A stretch of DNA of 64,000 nucleotides. Source: an uncultured Lachnospiraceae bacterium (GTDB lineage: Bacteria > Bacillota > Clostridia > Lachnospirales > Lachnospiraceae). Below the pieces are notes generated by a model. That model saw only the letters and a program-made list of their open reading frames with translations. It had not been told where the DNA came from and did no database searches. This document shows positions 42,521 to 52,500 of this stretch, in pieces; within the stretch, counting starts at the first letter, position 1; each line of letters starts with the position of its first letter. A program made the position numbers and the translations under genes. The stretch is from the NCBI GenBank assembly GCA_910586125.1, contig CAJUHP010000003.1, positions 117,843 to 181,842 on the forward strand. Direction: 5' to 3'.

Positions 42521-43678
42521 ATGAAAATTTGCAATGCATTGGTGTATACAGAGGAGGGCGTGTTCGCGCGCAGGGACGTGCTGGTGGAGGACGGAAAGAT
42601 TCTGAAGGTGGCAGAGGAGGGGGAACTTTCGTCTATCTCGGACGATACCGTGCTGGACGGAAAGGGGATGTACCTGATTCCCGGCCTGACAGATATTCAT
42701 TTTCACGGCTGTGTCGGCTATGATTTCTGCGACGGAACCGAGGAGGCCATCGAAGCCATTGCCCGGTATGAGGCGAAAAACGGCGTGACCACGATCTGCC
42801 CGGCCACAATGACGTTTTCCGAGGAGATCCTGACAGGCATCTGCGAGACGGCAAGAAAATACCGGGAGGAGGATGCCGACCGCCACGCGGGCGCTGCTCT
42901 GGTGGGCATCAACATGGAAGGGCCTTTCATTTCCATGGAAAAGAAGGGCGCACAGAATCCGGCCTATATTCACAAGCCGGACGAGGGAATGTACCGCCGT
43001 CTCCAGGAAGCTTCCGGCGGTCTGATCAAGCTGGTGGACATTGCGCCGGAGACGGAGGATGCCATGGCATTTATCAAGGCGGTTCACGGGGAGGCGGTCT
43101 GCTCGCTGGCTCACACCACGGCGGATTATGAAATATCTATGGAAGCCTTTGCAAACGGCGCCAGCCATGTGACGCATCTGTACAATGCCATGCCGCCGTA
43201 CACGCACCGCAAACCCGGCCTGATCGGAGCGGCGGCAGATACGCCCGGCTGCGAGGTGGAGCTGATCTGTGACGGCGTTCACATTCATCCGGCGGTTGTG
43301 CGGGCAACGCTGCGCATGTTCGGCACGGATCGCGTGATTATGATCAGCGACAGCATGAGCGCCACCGGCATGGAAGACGGCATGTATTCGCTGGGCGGAC
43401 AGCCCGTGAAAGTTTGCGGCAATCTGGCGACGCTTGCGGACGGCACGATCGCGGGTTCCGCCACCAATCTGATGCGCTCCCTCCAGGTCGTGGTGAAAGA
43501 TATGGGGGTTCCGTTAGAGACGGCGGTGCGCCTGGCGGCGGTGAACTCGGCAAAATCCATCGGTATTTATGGCGAGTACGGAAGCATAACGCCCGGCAAG
43601 GTCGCCAATCTGGTGCTGTTGGATTCGGACCTGAACGTAAAGAAAGTGATTTTGAACGGAGAAGAATACAAGGGATAA
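42521..43678 (+). CDS. nagA: N-acetylglucosamine-6-phosphate deacetylase
   Basis: A 385-residue amidohydrolase that deacetylates GlcNAc-6-phosphate to glucosamine 6-phosphate. Seen are the metal motif DIHFHGCVGYDF, the NMEGPFI Glu, HLYNAMPPYTHRKPG, CDGVHIHP and the catalytic Asp in MISDSMSATG. It starts behind AAAGGAGAAG. NagB is not in the window. It would take GlcNAc released by the GH20/GH18 block at 6-9 kb if that sugar is phosphorylated. Confidence 0.96.
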   Translation: MKICNALVYTEEGVFARRDVLVEDGKILKVAEEGELSSISDDTVLDGKGMYLIPGLTDIHFHGCVGYDFCDGTEEAIEAIARYEAKNGVTTICPATMTFSEEILTGICETARKYREEDADRHAGAALVGINMEGPFISMEKKGAQNPAYIHKPDEGMYRRLQEASGGLIKLVDIAPETEDAMAFIKAVHGEAVCSLAHTTADYEISMEAFANGASHVTHLYNAMPPYTHRKPGLIGAAADTPGCEVELICDGVHIHPAVVRATLRMFGTDRVIMISDSMSATGMEDGMYSLGGQPVKVCGNLATLADGTIAGSATNLMRSLQVVVKDMGVPLETAVRLAAVNSAKSIGIYGEYGSITPGKVANLVLLDSDLNVKKVILNGEEYKG

Positions 43679-43700
43679 CAGGGCTGGACAAATGAGGAAG

Positions 43701-43743
43701 ACAGGCCGAAAACCGGCATGGGACCCGGTTTTCGGCCTGTTTT
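43701..43743 (+). terminator. Hairpin terminator after nagA
   Basis: A perfect 16-bp stem (43701-43716 with 43725-43740) with an 8-base loop is followed by TTT. It lies inside the upstream extension of the radical-SAM reading frame, which argues for the later start of that gene. Confidence 0.75.
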
Positions 43744-43790
43744 GCGAAATACAGCGGCAAAAGGAAGCTTTCAAGGGAAGGAGACGGCAG

Positions 43791-44756
43791 GTGACAGAGC
43801 AGAAGGAGACGCCGCAGATGCAGGCGTGCCGTCTGTGTCCAAGAGAGTGCGGCGCGGATCGGACGGCAGGGCAGCGGGGGCGCTGCCGGATGACAGCCCG
43901 TCTTACAGCGGCGCGGGCGGCTTTACATATGTGGGAAGAACCGTGTCTGTCCGGAGAAGAGGGATCCGGGGCTGTGTTTTTTTCCGGCTGCGCGCTTGGC
44001 TGCGTATACTGTCAGAACCGGGAGATCGCATCCGGCCGGGTGGGAAAGGAGATTTCTGTAAACCGGCTGGCGGAGATTTTTCTGACCTTGCAGAGACAGC
44101 GGGCCAACAATATCAACCTGGTGACGGCGGGGCATTTTGCAGTGCCGGTTGCGCGGGCGCTGGAATTGGCAAAGACACAGGGCCTGCGGATTCCGGTGGT
44201 GTATAACAGCAGCGGCTACGAGAAGGAGGAGACGCTCCGGATGCTTGACGGGCTGGTGGATATCTATCTGCCGGATCTGAAATACTGGTCGCCGGATCTG
44301 GCCGGCCGGTATTCGGCGGCTTGGGACTACTTCGATGTGGCGGCAAAAGCCATAGAGGAGATGGTGCGCCAGATTTTCGGAAAGGGCACGCCGCCGCGTG
44401 ATGGAAAGACGGGGCTGGAGGCGGGGCGGCGCGCGGTATTTGACGACAGAGGACAGATGCAGCGCGGCGTGATTGTGCGGCATCTGCAGCTTCCGGGATG
44501 TCTGGAAGATTCCAAACATGTGATCCGGTATCTGTACGAGACATACGGGGACCAGATTTATATCAGTATTATGAACCAGTATACGCCGCCGGCAGACATA
44601 AGCCGTTTCCCGGAGCTGAACCGGCGCCTGACGAAAAGAGAGTACGATAAGCTGGTAAACTATGCCATCGGACTGGGGGTTGAAAACGGATTTATCCAGG
44701 AGGGGAGGACAGCTTCTGAGAGCTTTATCCCAGCGTTTGATTTGGAGGGAATATGA
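43791..44756 (+). CDS. PflA-like radical-SAM protein (YjjW/PflX type)
   Basis: A 321-residue radical-SAM protein. The cluster motif is SGCALGCVYCQN, the CX3CX2C form of pyruvate formate-lyase-activating enzymes, preceded by CRLCPRECGADRTAGQRGRC, typical of the PflX-like group. YLPDLKYW and HLQLPG lie in the expected C-terminal half. The start was set at GTG 43791 behind GGAAGGAG; an earlier ATG at 43692 would put a strong terminator inside the gene. The glycyl-radical partner is not in the window, and the function of this subgroup is not established. Confidence 0.82.
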   Translation: MTEQKETPQMQACRLCPRECGADRTAGQRGRCRMTARLTAARAALHMWEEPCLSGEEGSGAVFFSGCALGCVYCQNREIASGRVGKEISVNRLAEIFLTLQRQRANNINLVTAGHFAVPVARALELAKTQGLRIPVVYNSSGYEKEETLRMLDGLVDIYLPDLKYWSPDLAGRYSAAWDYFDVAAKAIEEMVRQIFGKGTPPRDGKTGLEAGRRAVFDDRGQMQRGVIVRHLQLPGCLEDSKHVIRYLYETYGDQIYISIMNQYTPPADISRFPELNRRLTKREYDKLVNYAIGLGVENGFIQEGRTASESFIPAFDLEGI

Positions 44757-44803
44757 AGAGGCAGTGCAGGGATGAAGGACAAGAAATAAGGAGGAGAATC
44801 GGA

Positions 44804-44995
44804 ATGCGATTGGTTACAGAGACCGGCAGTTTGACAGAAGCGTTTTCCGATGAGGACAGCGTGCGGATTTTGGCGAAAGCAGGTTTTGACGCCATGGACT
44901 GGTCATTTTTTTCCATGCTTTCCGGAAAGACGGTATGGTGCGGCGATTCCTGGAAGGAACATGCCGCGCGTGTGCGGGAGACGGCCACAGAATAA
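44804..44995 (+). pseudogene. Sugar-phosphate isomerase/epimerase remnant (N-terminus only)
   Basis: A good ribosome-binding site (AAGGAGGAG) leads to a 63-residue ORF whose sequence reads as the first strands of a TIM-barrel sugar-phosphate isomerase/epimerase (AP endonuclease 2-like fold): GSLTEAFSDEDSVRILAKAGFDAMDWSFF, ending SWKEHAARVRETATE. Complete members have about 250-280 residues; nothing similar follows in any frame. A 13-base direct repeat (GAAATAAGGAGGA) lies at 44783-44795 and 45093-45105, covering the ribosome-binding sites of this ORF and of the next gene. The loss is probably a 3' deletion. Confidence 0.6.
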
Positions 44996-45113
44996 ACGGA
45001 ATCCAAAAACCCGGTCTGGATTTTCTTGCCTGTCTGTGTTATACTATTGGCATGTGGGCGTCACAGCCTGGCGGCAGGTTGCCGGAATACAGGAAATAAG
45101 GAGGAACAGTTTA

Positions 45114-45995
45114 ATGAGAGTAGGAGCATTGGAGGCAGGCGGCACAAAGATGGTGTGCGCCGTTGCGGAGGTGGACGGCAAGGAATCCTGGGAGATTCTG
45201 GATCGGATTTCCCTTCCGACTGAGACACCAGAGAAGACCGTTCCGGCCATGCTTTCGTATTTTAAGGGAAAAGGGATCGAAGCCCTGGGCATTGCCTGCT
45301 TTGGCCCGGTGGATCTGCATAAGGATTCTCCTACCTATGGATGTATCACGACCACGCCGAAGCTGGAGTGGGCCGGTTATGATATCGTAGGTATTTTTGA
45401 AAAAGAACTGGGCATTCCGGTGGGCTTTGACACGGACGTCAACGGCTCTCTGTTAGGCGAAGCGTACTACGGCTGTGCCAGAGGCTTAAAGAACAGCATC
45501 TACATTACCATCGGCACCGGCGTCGGCGCGGGGATTATGACCAACGGGCAGATGCTTCATGGTATGCTGCATCCGGAGGCGGGGCATATCACGCTTCACC
45601 GCCATGAGAAGGACGCAGATTTCCAGGGAAAATGTCCGTTCCATGACAGTTGTCTGGAAGGGCTGGCGGCCGGACCGGCCATTGAGAAGCGGTGGGGAAA
45701 GAAGGCGGCGGACCTGGCGGACGTACCAGAAGTGTGGGAGATGGAAGCCTATTACATCGCCCAGGCGCTGGTGAATTTCATTTTGGTGCTGTCTCCGGAG
45801 AAGATTATTCTGGGCGGCGGCGTCATGCATCAGGAACAACTGTTTCCTCTGATACGAAAAGAGGTCAGCCGTCAGATGAACGGCTATATCAAGACGGCGC
45901 AGATGGAAAATCTGGACGACTATATTGTGGGCGCCAGCCTGGGCGATAACCAGGGAATTCTGGGAGCCTGCCGTCTGGCCTTGGAGGCTCTTTGA
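45114..45995 (+). CDS. ROK-family fructokinase
   Basis: A 293-residue sugar kinase that matches the ROK fructokinase group. ALEAGGTKMVCAV forms the phosphate-1 loop, GFDTDVNGSLLGEAYYG and TIGTGVGAGIMTNGQ form the central motif, and the zinc-binding region is HRHEKDADFQGKCPFHDSCLEG. It probably phosphorylates fructose to fructose 6-phosphate, but related ROK enzymes act on mannose or other hexoses. The start at 45114 follows AAGGAGGAAC; the open reading frame extends far upstream without sense. It overlaps addB by one base. Confidence 0.88.
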   Translation: MRVGALEAGGTKMVCAVAEVDGKESWEILDRISLPTETPEKTVPAMLSYFKGKGIEALGIACFGPVDLHKDSPTYGCITTTPKLEWAGYDIVGIFEKELGIPVGFDTDVNGSLLGEAYYGCARGLKNSIYITIGTGVGAGIMTNGQMLHGMLHPEAGHITLHRHEKDADFQGKCPFHDSCLEGLAAGPAIEKRWGKKAADLADVPEVWEMEAYYIAQALVNFILVLSPEKIILGGGVMHQEQLFPLIRKEVSRQMNGYIKTAQMENLDDYIVGASLGDNQGILGACRLALEAL

Positions 45996-48900
45996 TGTCT
46001 CTGTTTCTTTTGGCTGGGCCGTCTGGCTCCGGCAAGACTACATATTTATATGAAGAACTGATGAAAGAGGCGGAACGTAGTTCCGCCTTTCAGGCTTTGG
46101 CCGTGGTGCCGGAGCAGTTTACGATGCAGACGCAGAAGGACCTGGTGACGCTCCAGGAAAACCACAGCGTGATCCAGATTGATATTCTGAGTTTTGACCG
46201 GCTGGCCTACCGGGTGATGGGAGAGCAGGGAGCAGAAGGACTGACGGTTTTGGACGATATGGGCAAGCTGATGGTTCTGCGCCGGGCGGCGGCTCTGTGC
46301 AGCGAGGAGCTGCGCGTTTTCCGCAAAAATCTGGACAAGGCCGGCTTTATCGACAAGATCAAGTCCATGCTCAGCGAGCTGTACCAATACCGGATCGACA
46401 TCGCGGAGCTGGATCGGCTGATTGGGGAGACGGGAGGCGAGCCGCTTCTGCAGCGAAAGCTGCAGGAGATCCGGACGCTCTATGTATCCTTTGACCAGAG
46501 CATGGAGGAGGACACGATCCCCTCCGAACGCCTGCTCGACATTCTTTGCCGCCTGATTCCCGTATCCGGACTGATTCGGGACAGCGTCGTGACTTTTGAT
46601 GGATTTACCGGCTTTACGCCGGCGCAGTATCAGGTTCTGGAAGTGCTGATGCGCTATGCCAGGCGGGTGATTGTGACGGTGACGGTTGACGGCGCGCTGG
46701 TGCGGGAGGAGGAACACGCTTCCCGCTCAGAGAGGGAGAAGGCACTTCTGTCTTCCAACCGGCAGTTGTTTGAGATGAGTCTGACAACCCTGCATACGCT
46801 GCGCCGCCTGGCAGCAAAGAATGGCGTGACCGTGGAGCAGGAGCGGATTTTTGAACCAGGTCTTCGGTTTGGGCGCTCTCCGGCTCTGGCGGCGCTGGAA
46901 CGTCAGTTCCTGCGCTGTCCGCTGACCCCGTATGACGGCGAGGGGAAGTCCCGTCTGGACGGCGTTGCTCTGCGGGAGGCGAAAGACCGCCGGGAGGAGC
47001 TGGAAACCGTGGCGAGAGAGATTTTCCGGCTGGTGCGAAAGGAGGGCCTGCGCTATCGGGATATTGCCCTGGTCAGCAGCGATATCGCCGGGTATGAACC
47101 GGTGATCCGCCAGGTTTTTGACCGCTGTAAAATCCCCTTTTTTATTGATGTGAAAAATAATATGATGGGGCATCCTCTGGTGGCGTTTCTGAGAGGAGCG
47201 CTGGAGGCGGTGGAGAAGGATTTCTCCTATGAAACCGTGTTTGCCTGCCTGAAAAGCGGGATGGCCTCTCTTGGGGAAGAAGATCTCTTTGAGCTGGAAA
47301 ATTATGTGCTGGCGACAGGGCTGAGAGGGCGGCGTGCCTGGAGCGAGACGTGGGAGCGGGTTTACCGGGGCGGCGAGCACATTGACCTGGAACGGCTCAA
47401 TCAGGTCCGCTTACAGGCGATTGAGCCGTTGCTTGCGCTGCGAAGCGATCTGAAGGAAGCGGACGGTATGGTGGTGGGATATGCCGGGGCCGTGGTGCGG
47501 TTTATGCAGAACCAGGGGGTGGAGAACCGCTTAAAGCAGATGGCAAAACAACTGGAAAAAGACGGGCAGCCGCGTCTGTCTTTGGAGTATGAGCAGGCTT
47601 ACGGGAAGGTGCTGGAGCTCCTGGATAAAATCGTGGATCTCTTTGGCAGCGGCCATGTGTCGGTGCGGGAATGGAGGGAGATCCTGGATACCGGTTTTTC
47701 GGAGATCCGCGTAGGAGTGATTCCGGCCTGTGTGGATCGGGTGGTGGCAGGCGACATGCACCGGACCCGATTAAAGGACCCCAAGGTGCTTTTTTTTGTG
47801 GGGGCCAACGACGGGCTGGTTCCCGCCGGCGGGGAGAAGGCCAGTCTCCTCTCGGATATGGACCGGCGCAGCCTGCAGAAACACGGAGTGTATCTGGCGC
47901 CGACGAAACAGGAAAACGGCTTTATCGACCGCTTCTATCTGTATCTGACGCTGACAAAGCCGTCCCTGGCTCTGTATGTATCCTGGTGCCGGCAGAGTCC
48001 GAGCGGGGCAGCGATGACAGCCTCTTATCTGATCGGAGAGCTGCAGGGAGTTTTTCCTGGCCTTCGGGTGGAAGACGCCGGTGAAAACATACCGTTTACG
48101 GATCGGATTATGACGCAGGAGACGGCAAAGAGTGCGCTGTTATCCGGATTGTCCGGATATATGGAAGGGAAAGAACCGGCGGCCTGGCGGGAGCTGTACA
48201 GCCTGTTTTTGGAGCAGGAAGGGGCCGAGTCCATGGTCCGCTTTCTCGACGCGGCTTTTTTGACATACCGGGAGGAGAGCATGGGACCGGCGGTGGCGAA
48301 AGCTTTGTACGGAGAGATTCTGGAGGGCAGCGTCACCAGGCTGGAGCAGTATGCGGCCTGCGCGTACGCACAGTTTCTGTCCTACGGATTGCGCTTGATG
48401 AAGCGGCAGCTTCACACGTTTGCGGCGGCCGATATGGGGACGCTGTTTCATGAGGTGATCCGGCGCTTTTTTGCCAAGGTGTACGGGGAAGAAGCCGAGT
48501 CGGAAGAACAGCCCGCCGCGCTGACGGACGAGGAGACGCGCCGCCGTCTGGTTCATCTGTGTCTGATGGAAGCGGCCGAAGAGGGCGGCAGCCGGGGACT
48601 GACTGGAACGGCCAGGGGCGAGTATCTGCTCAGGCGGGTGGAGCGCACGGCAGACCGCACGCTGTGGGCGCTCTGCGAGCAGCTTGCCAGAGGTGATTTC
48701 AAGCCCGCGGAGGTGGAAGTGGAGTTTGACGGCCGGGACAGCCGCGCCATGAATCTGATGGTGGATGCGGATACGCTGATGCGCCTGCACGGCCGGATTG
48801 ACCGGGTAGATACCTGCGCGGGCAAAAAGCAGCCGGATGCGCCGGAGGCGGATGAGATTTATGTCAAGATCATTGATTACAAGACCGGCAATACGACCTT

Positions 48901-49513
48901 TGACTTGGTGGGCGTCTACTATGGCCTGCAGCTACAGCTCGTGGTTTATCTGGATGCGGCGATGGAGCGGGAGCGGCGCAGGCACAACGGCCGCCGGGTC
49001 ATTCCGGCAGGCATCTTCTATTATAATATCCGCGATCCCTTTATCCCCGTGGACGCGGCCGGGGCGGCTGCGCCGGATAAAGAGGAGCTGCAGGACGCCT
49101 ATCTGAAGGGGCTTCGCATGAACGGGATTGTCAATAGAGAGCGCCGCATCTACCGCCGGATGGACCGGTTCATCGGCGCGCAGTCCGACGCCTCTCCCGT
49201 GATCCCGGTGGTGGAGAAGGACGGGGAGCTGGTGGAGAAACGCTCTTCGGCGGCCGATACCCGCCAACTGACCGCGCTGTGTGAATTTGTCCGGGAGAAG
49301 ATGCGGGAATTCGGAAAAAAGATCGTGGACGGAGATCTGGCGGTGAACCCTTATATCCGGGACGGCCGGACCGGCTGTGATACCTGCCCGTACGGGGCAG
49401 TGTGCGGTTTTGACAAGAAAACGCCCGGTTATGAGTTCCGCCGCCTGGGAGACCTGGAGGCGCAGGAGATTTGGCAGAAGGTGCAGAACCGGACCGGGTC
49501 CGGTCAGGAATAG
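45995..49513 (+). CDS. addB: ATP-dependent helicase/nuclease subunit B (AddB)
   Basis: A 1172-residue AddB. The N-terminal Walker A is GPSGSGKTTY (about residue 8). The C-terminal RecB-like nuclease domain contains KIIDYKTGNTTFDL, and the four Cys of the iron-sulfur staple are visible: YAACAYAQ (near residue 787) and CDTCPYGAVC near the C-terminus. AddB recognises Chi with AddA at double-strand breaks. The start ATG overlaps the TGA of the fructokinase gene (TGATG) behind TTGGAGG, so translation is coupled. Confidence 0.95.
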   Translation: MSLFLLAGPSGSGKTTYLYEELMKEAERSSAFQALAVVPEQFTMQTQKDLVTLQENHSVIQIDILSFDRLAYRVMGEQGAEGLTVLDDMGKLMVLRRAAALCSEELRVFRKNLDKAGFIDKIKSMLSELYQYRIDIAELDRLIGETGGEPLLQRKLQEIRTLYVSFDQSMEEDTIPSERLLDILCRLIPVSGLIRDSVVTFDGFTGFTPAQYQVLEVLMRYARRVIVTVTVDGALVREEEHASRSEREKALLSSNRQLFEMSLTTLHTLRRLAAKNGVTVEQERIFEPGLRFGRSPALAALERQFLRCPLTPYDGEGKSRLDGVALREAKDRREELETVAREIFRLVRKEGLRYRDIALVSSDIAGYEPVIRQVFDRCKIPFFIDVKNNMMGHPLVAFLRGALEAVEKDFSYETVFACLKSGMASLGEEDLFELENYVLATGLRGRRAWSETWERVYRGGEHIDLERLNQVRLQAIEPLLALRSDLKEADGMVVGYAGAVVRFMQNQGVENRLKQMAKQLEKDGQPRLSLEYEQAYGKVLELLDKIVDLFGSGHVSVREWREILDTGFSEIRVGVIPACVDRVVAGDMHRTRLKDPKVLFFVGANDGLVPAGGEKASLLSDMDRRSLQKHGVYLAPTKQENGFIDRFYLYLTLTKPSLALYVSWCRQSPSGAAMTASYLIGELQGVFPGLRVEDAGENIPFTDRIMTQETAKSALLSGLSGYMEGKEPAAWRELYSLFLEQEGAESMVRFLDAAFLTYREESMGPAVAKALYGEILEGSVTRLEQYAACAYAQFLSYGLRLMKRQLHTFAAADMGTLFHEVIRRFFAKVYGEEAESEEQPAALTDEETRRRLVHLCLMEAAEEGGSRGLTGTARGEYLLRRVERTADRTLWALCEQLARGDFKPAEVEVEFDGRDSRAMNLMVDADTLMRLHGRIDRVDTCAGKKQPDAPEADEIYVKIIDYKTGNTTFDLVGVYYGLQLQLVVYLDAAMERERRRHNGRRVIPAGIFYYNIRDPFIPVDAAGAAAPDKEELQDAYLKGLRMNGIVNRERRIYRRMDRFIGAQSDASPVIPVVEKDGELVEKRSSAADTRQLTALCEFVREKMREFGKKIVDGDLAVNPYIRDGRTGCDTCPYGAVCGFDKKTPGYEFRRLGDLEAQEIWQKVQNRTGSGQE

Positions 49514-49531
49514 CGAAAGGAGCACAAAGAT

Positions 49532-52500
49532 ATGGCAGTGACCTGGACCGAAGAACAGAAGAAGGTAATTGAGCTGAGAGGGCGCAATATCCTGGTGGCG
49601 GCGGCGGCAGGCAGCGGGAAGACGGCGGTTTTGGTGGAACGGATTCTATCCCGGCTCACCGACAGGTCCGACCCGGTAAATGTGGATGAACTGCTGATCG
49701 TAACGTTCACCAGGGCGGCGGCGGCGCAGATGCGGGACCGGATCGGCCAGGCTCTGAAAGCCCGCCTGGAAAAGACGCCGGAGAACGTACATCTGCAGAG
49801 GCAACTGACTTTGCTGCATTATGCCCAGATCACTACCATTGACAGCTTCTGCAGCCATGTGCTGCGCAGTCATTTTGACGAGCTGGATCTGGACCCGGAC
49901 TTTCGGATCGGAGACGAGGGGGAGCTGCGCCTGATCCGGGGCGACCTGATCGAACAGCTCATGGAAGACCACTACGGCGCCGGGGATGCCGATTATGAGG
50001 AGCTGGTGGAGACGATGGCCGTGGGAAAAGCCGACGGCGGGATCGCAGATCTGATTGAAACGCTGTTCTTTTTCGTCAGTGCGCATCCGTTTCCGGAAAA
50101 AACGCTGCGCCGGTGGGGCGGCGTCTTGGAAGCGGGCGGCGAAGAGGAAGATCCAGAGGAAGAAAAACCGGAGAATCAAAGCGCGAAACAAAAAGGCGGA
50201 GGGCTGGACAAGCAGGACTGGATGAACTATCTGCTGGAACAGATGCACCGGGAGGCCGGAGAGAGGATCGAGCAGTACGAGCAGGCGATTCGTCTTTGTA
50301 TGTCGCCGTACGGTCCGTCGGCCTACGTTCCTATGTTTGAGAGCGACCGAGAGCAGGCGGAGCGGGTTTTTCGGGCAGGCAGTTTTGATGCGCTGCGGCG
50401 GGCGCTGGAAGAGATGAATTTTATCCGAAAGCCGGTGATCCGCGACAAATCGGTGGATGCAGAGAAAAAGGAGAGACTTTCGGCCTTTCGGGACGAATGC
50501 AAAAAGGCCATGCAGAAATGGCAGGAGCTTTTCGATTTTCCCGATGAGGAGGAGACAAGACGTCAGTGGGAGCAGAGCGAGAGGCCGCTTCGGACGCTGT
50601 GCAGGCTGACGCAGGAATTTATGGAACGCTTTGCATCGTACAAGAAGGAGAGGCGCCTGCTGGACTTTAATGATCTGGAGCATCTGGCGCTTCAGATTCT
50701 CACAGATGAGAAAGAGGGCCGTGTTGTGCCGAGCGCCGTGGCAAGGCGGCTGCAAAACAGTTACCGGGAGGTCATGATCGATGAGTATCAGGACAGCAAT
50801 CTGGTGCAGGAGCTTCTGCTGTCCAGTGTGGCCGGTCATTGGGTGGGACGCCCGAACCAGTTTATGGTGGGGGATGTCAAGCAGAGCATCTACAAATTCC
50901 GCATGGCAAGGCCGGAGATCTTCATGGAGAAGTACGCTTCCTACACCAGGGAGGACAGTGAAAATCAGAGGGTTGACCTGCATAAAAATTTCCGCAGCCG
51001 CCCCGAAGTGCTGGACGCTGCAAACTTTATCTTCAGCCGGATTATGGCAAAGGCTCTGGGCGGCATCACATATGACGAGCAGAACGCGCTGCATGCGGGA
51101 GCCGTCTTTGCCGAGCCGGAGGAAGAAGAAAAACCGGGGGCATACCGGACCAAACTTCTCCTGGTGGATCTGGCCGACGATGAGGGATATCGAAAGGAGA
51201 TCGACGCGAAGGAGGCGGAGGCCAAAGCCATCGCCGGTCAGATCCGGGATCTGACCGACGAAAAAGACGGGCTGAAGATCTGGGACAGCGCAGAAGGCCG
51301 GTACCGGACGGCCGGATTCGGGGATATCGTCATTTTGCTTCGCACCTTCACCGGCTGGGCGGAAGTGTTTGTCAACGTGCTGCTCAACGCGGGGATTCCG
51401 GCGTTTGCGCAGTCCTCCACCGGCTATTTTACGACGCTGGAAGTGCAGACTGTGCTGAACTGCCTCCGGATTCTGGACAATCCGATGCAGGACATTCCGC
51501 TGGCGGCGGTCATGCACTCGCCGGTCGGCGGTTTCTCCTCGGAGGAGATGGCAGCGCTGAAAGCCGGTTTTGTGAAAGCCGGCAGCCCGGGCAGCGTTTC
51601 GGGGCTGTACGGAGCCTGTCTGTATGGAAGCGGGAGATGCCCGGAGAACCAGGAGGAAGCCGTCTCGGCGGCGGATACGCCTTTAAGACGCAAAACCGAG
51701 GCTTTTCTGGCGCAGCTTGACAGGCTGCGCCGCCAAGCCGTCTACCTGTCTCTGCATGAGCTGCTGCAGCATCTCTACGAAGATACCGGTTATTATGAGC
51801 TGGCGTCCGTGATGCCGGACGGCGCGGTGCGGCGGGCCAATCTGGATATGCTGATGGAGAAAGCGGTCGCCTATGAGGGAACCAGTTATTACGGTCTGTT
51901 TGACTTTGTCCGCTACATTGAGAACCTGCAGAAATACGATGTGGATTTCGGGGAAGCGGCGCCGGACGGCGAGAGCGGGAACACGGTGCGCATCACGACG
52001 ATTCACAAGAGCAAGGGTCTGGAATACCCGGTTGTATTTGTGGCCGGAACCGGAAAAACGTTTAACCGGCAGGACAGCCGGGCGCGCATTCTGATGCATC
52101 CGGATCTGGGGCTGGCCGCCGACTACGTGGATATGGAAAACCGCCTGCGCACGCCCACGCTGAAAAAACAGGTGCTGGCCCGCAGGCTGAACCTGGACAA
52201 TCTGGGGGAGGAGCTGCGCGTCTTGTATGTGGCGATGACCCGCGCCAAGGAAAAGCTGTTTCTGACCGGAACGGATAAGCATCTGAGAAAGAAGCTGGCA
52301 AAAAGCGCCGCGCGGGCCGGAGGGGACGGGCCGCTGCCGTCTTTTCTGGTGGCGGAGAGCGCCTCTTTTTTAGACTGGCTGCTTTTAAGCCTGGGCGGGG
52401 TAGAAAATCCGCCCATCGACAGCGAGGTGATTTCCTTTACCGAGCTTTTGCCGGCCGAGGTGGAGAATCAGTTTCTGCGGCTTCACGCCAGAGAGGCGCT

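Noticed and set aside
43692..43790. Upstream extension of the radical-SAM gene
   Set aside because: It would include a 16-bp terminator hairpin and lacks a ribosome-binding site, while GTG 43791 has a strong one.
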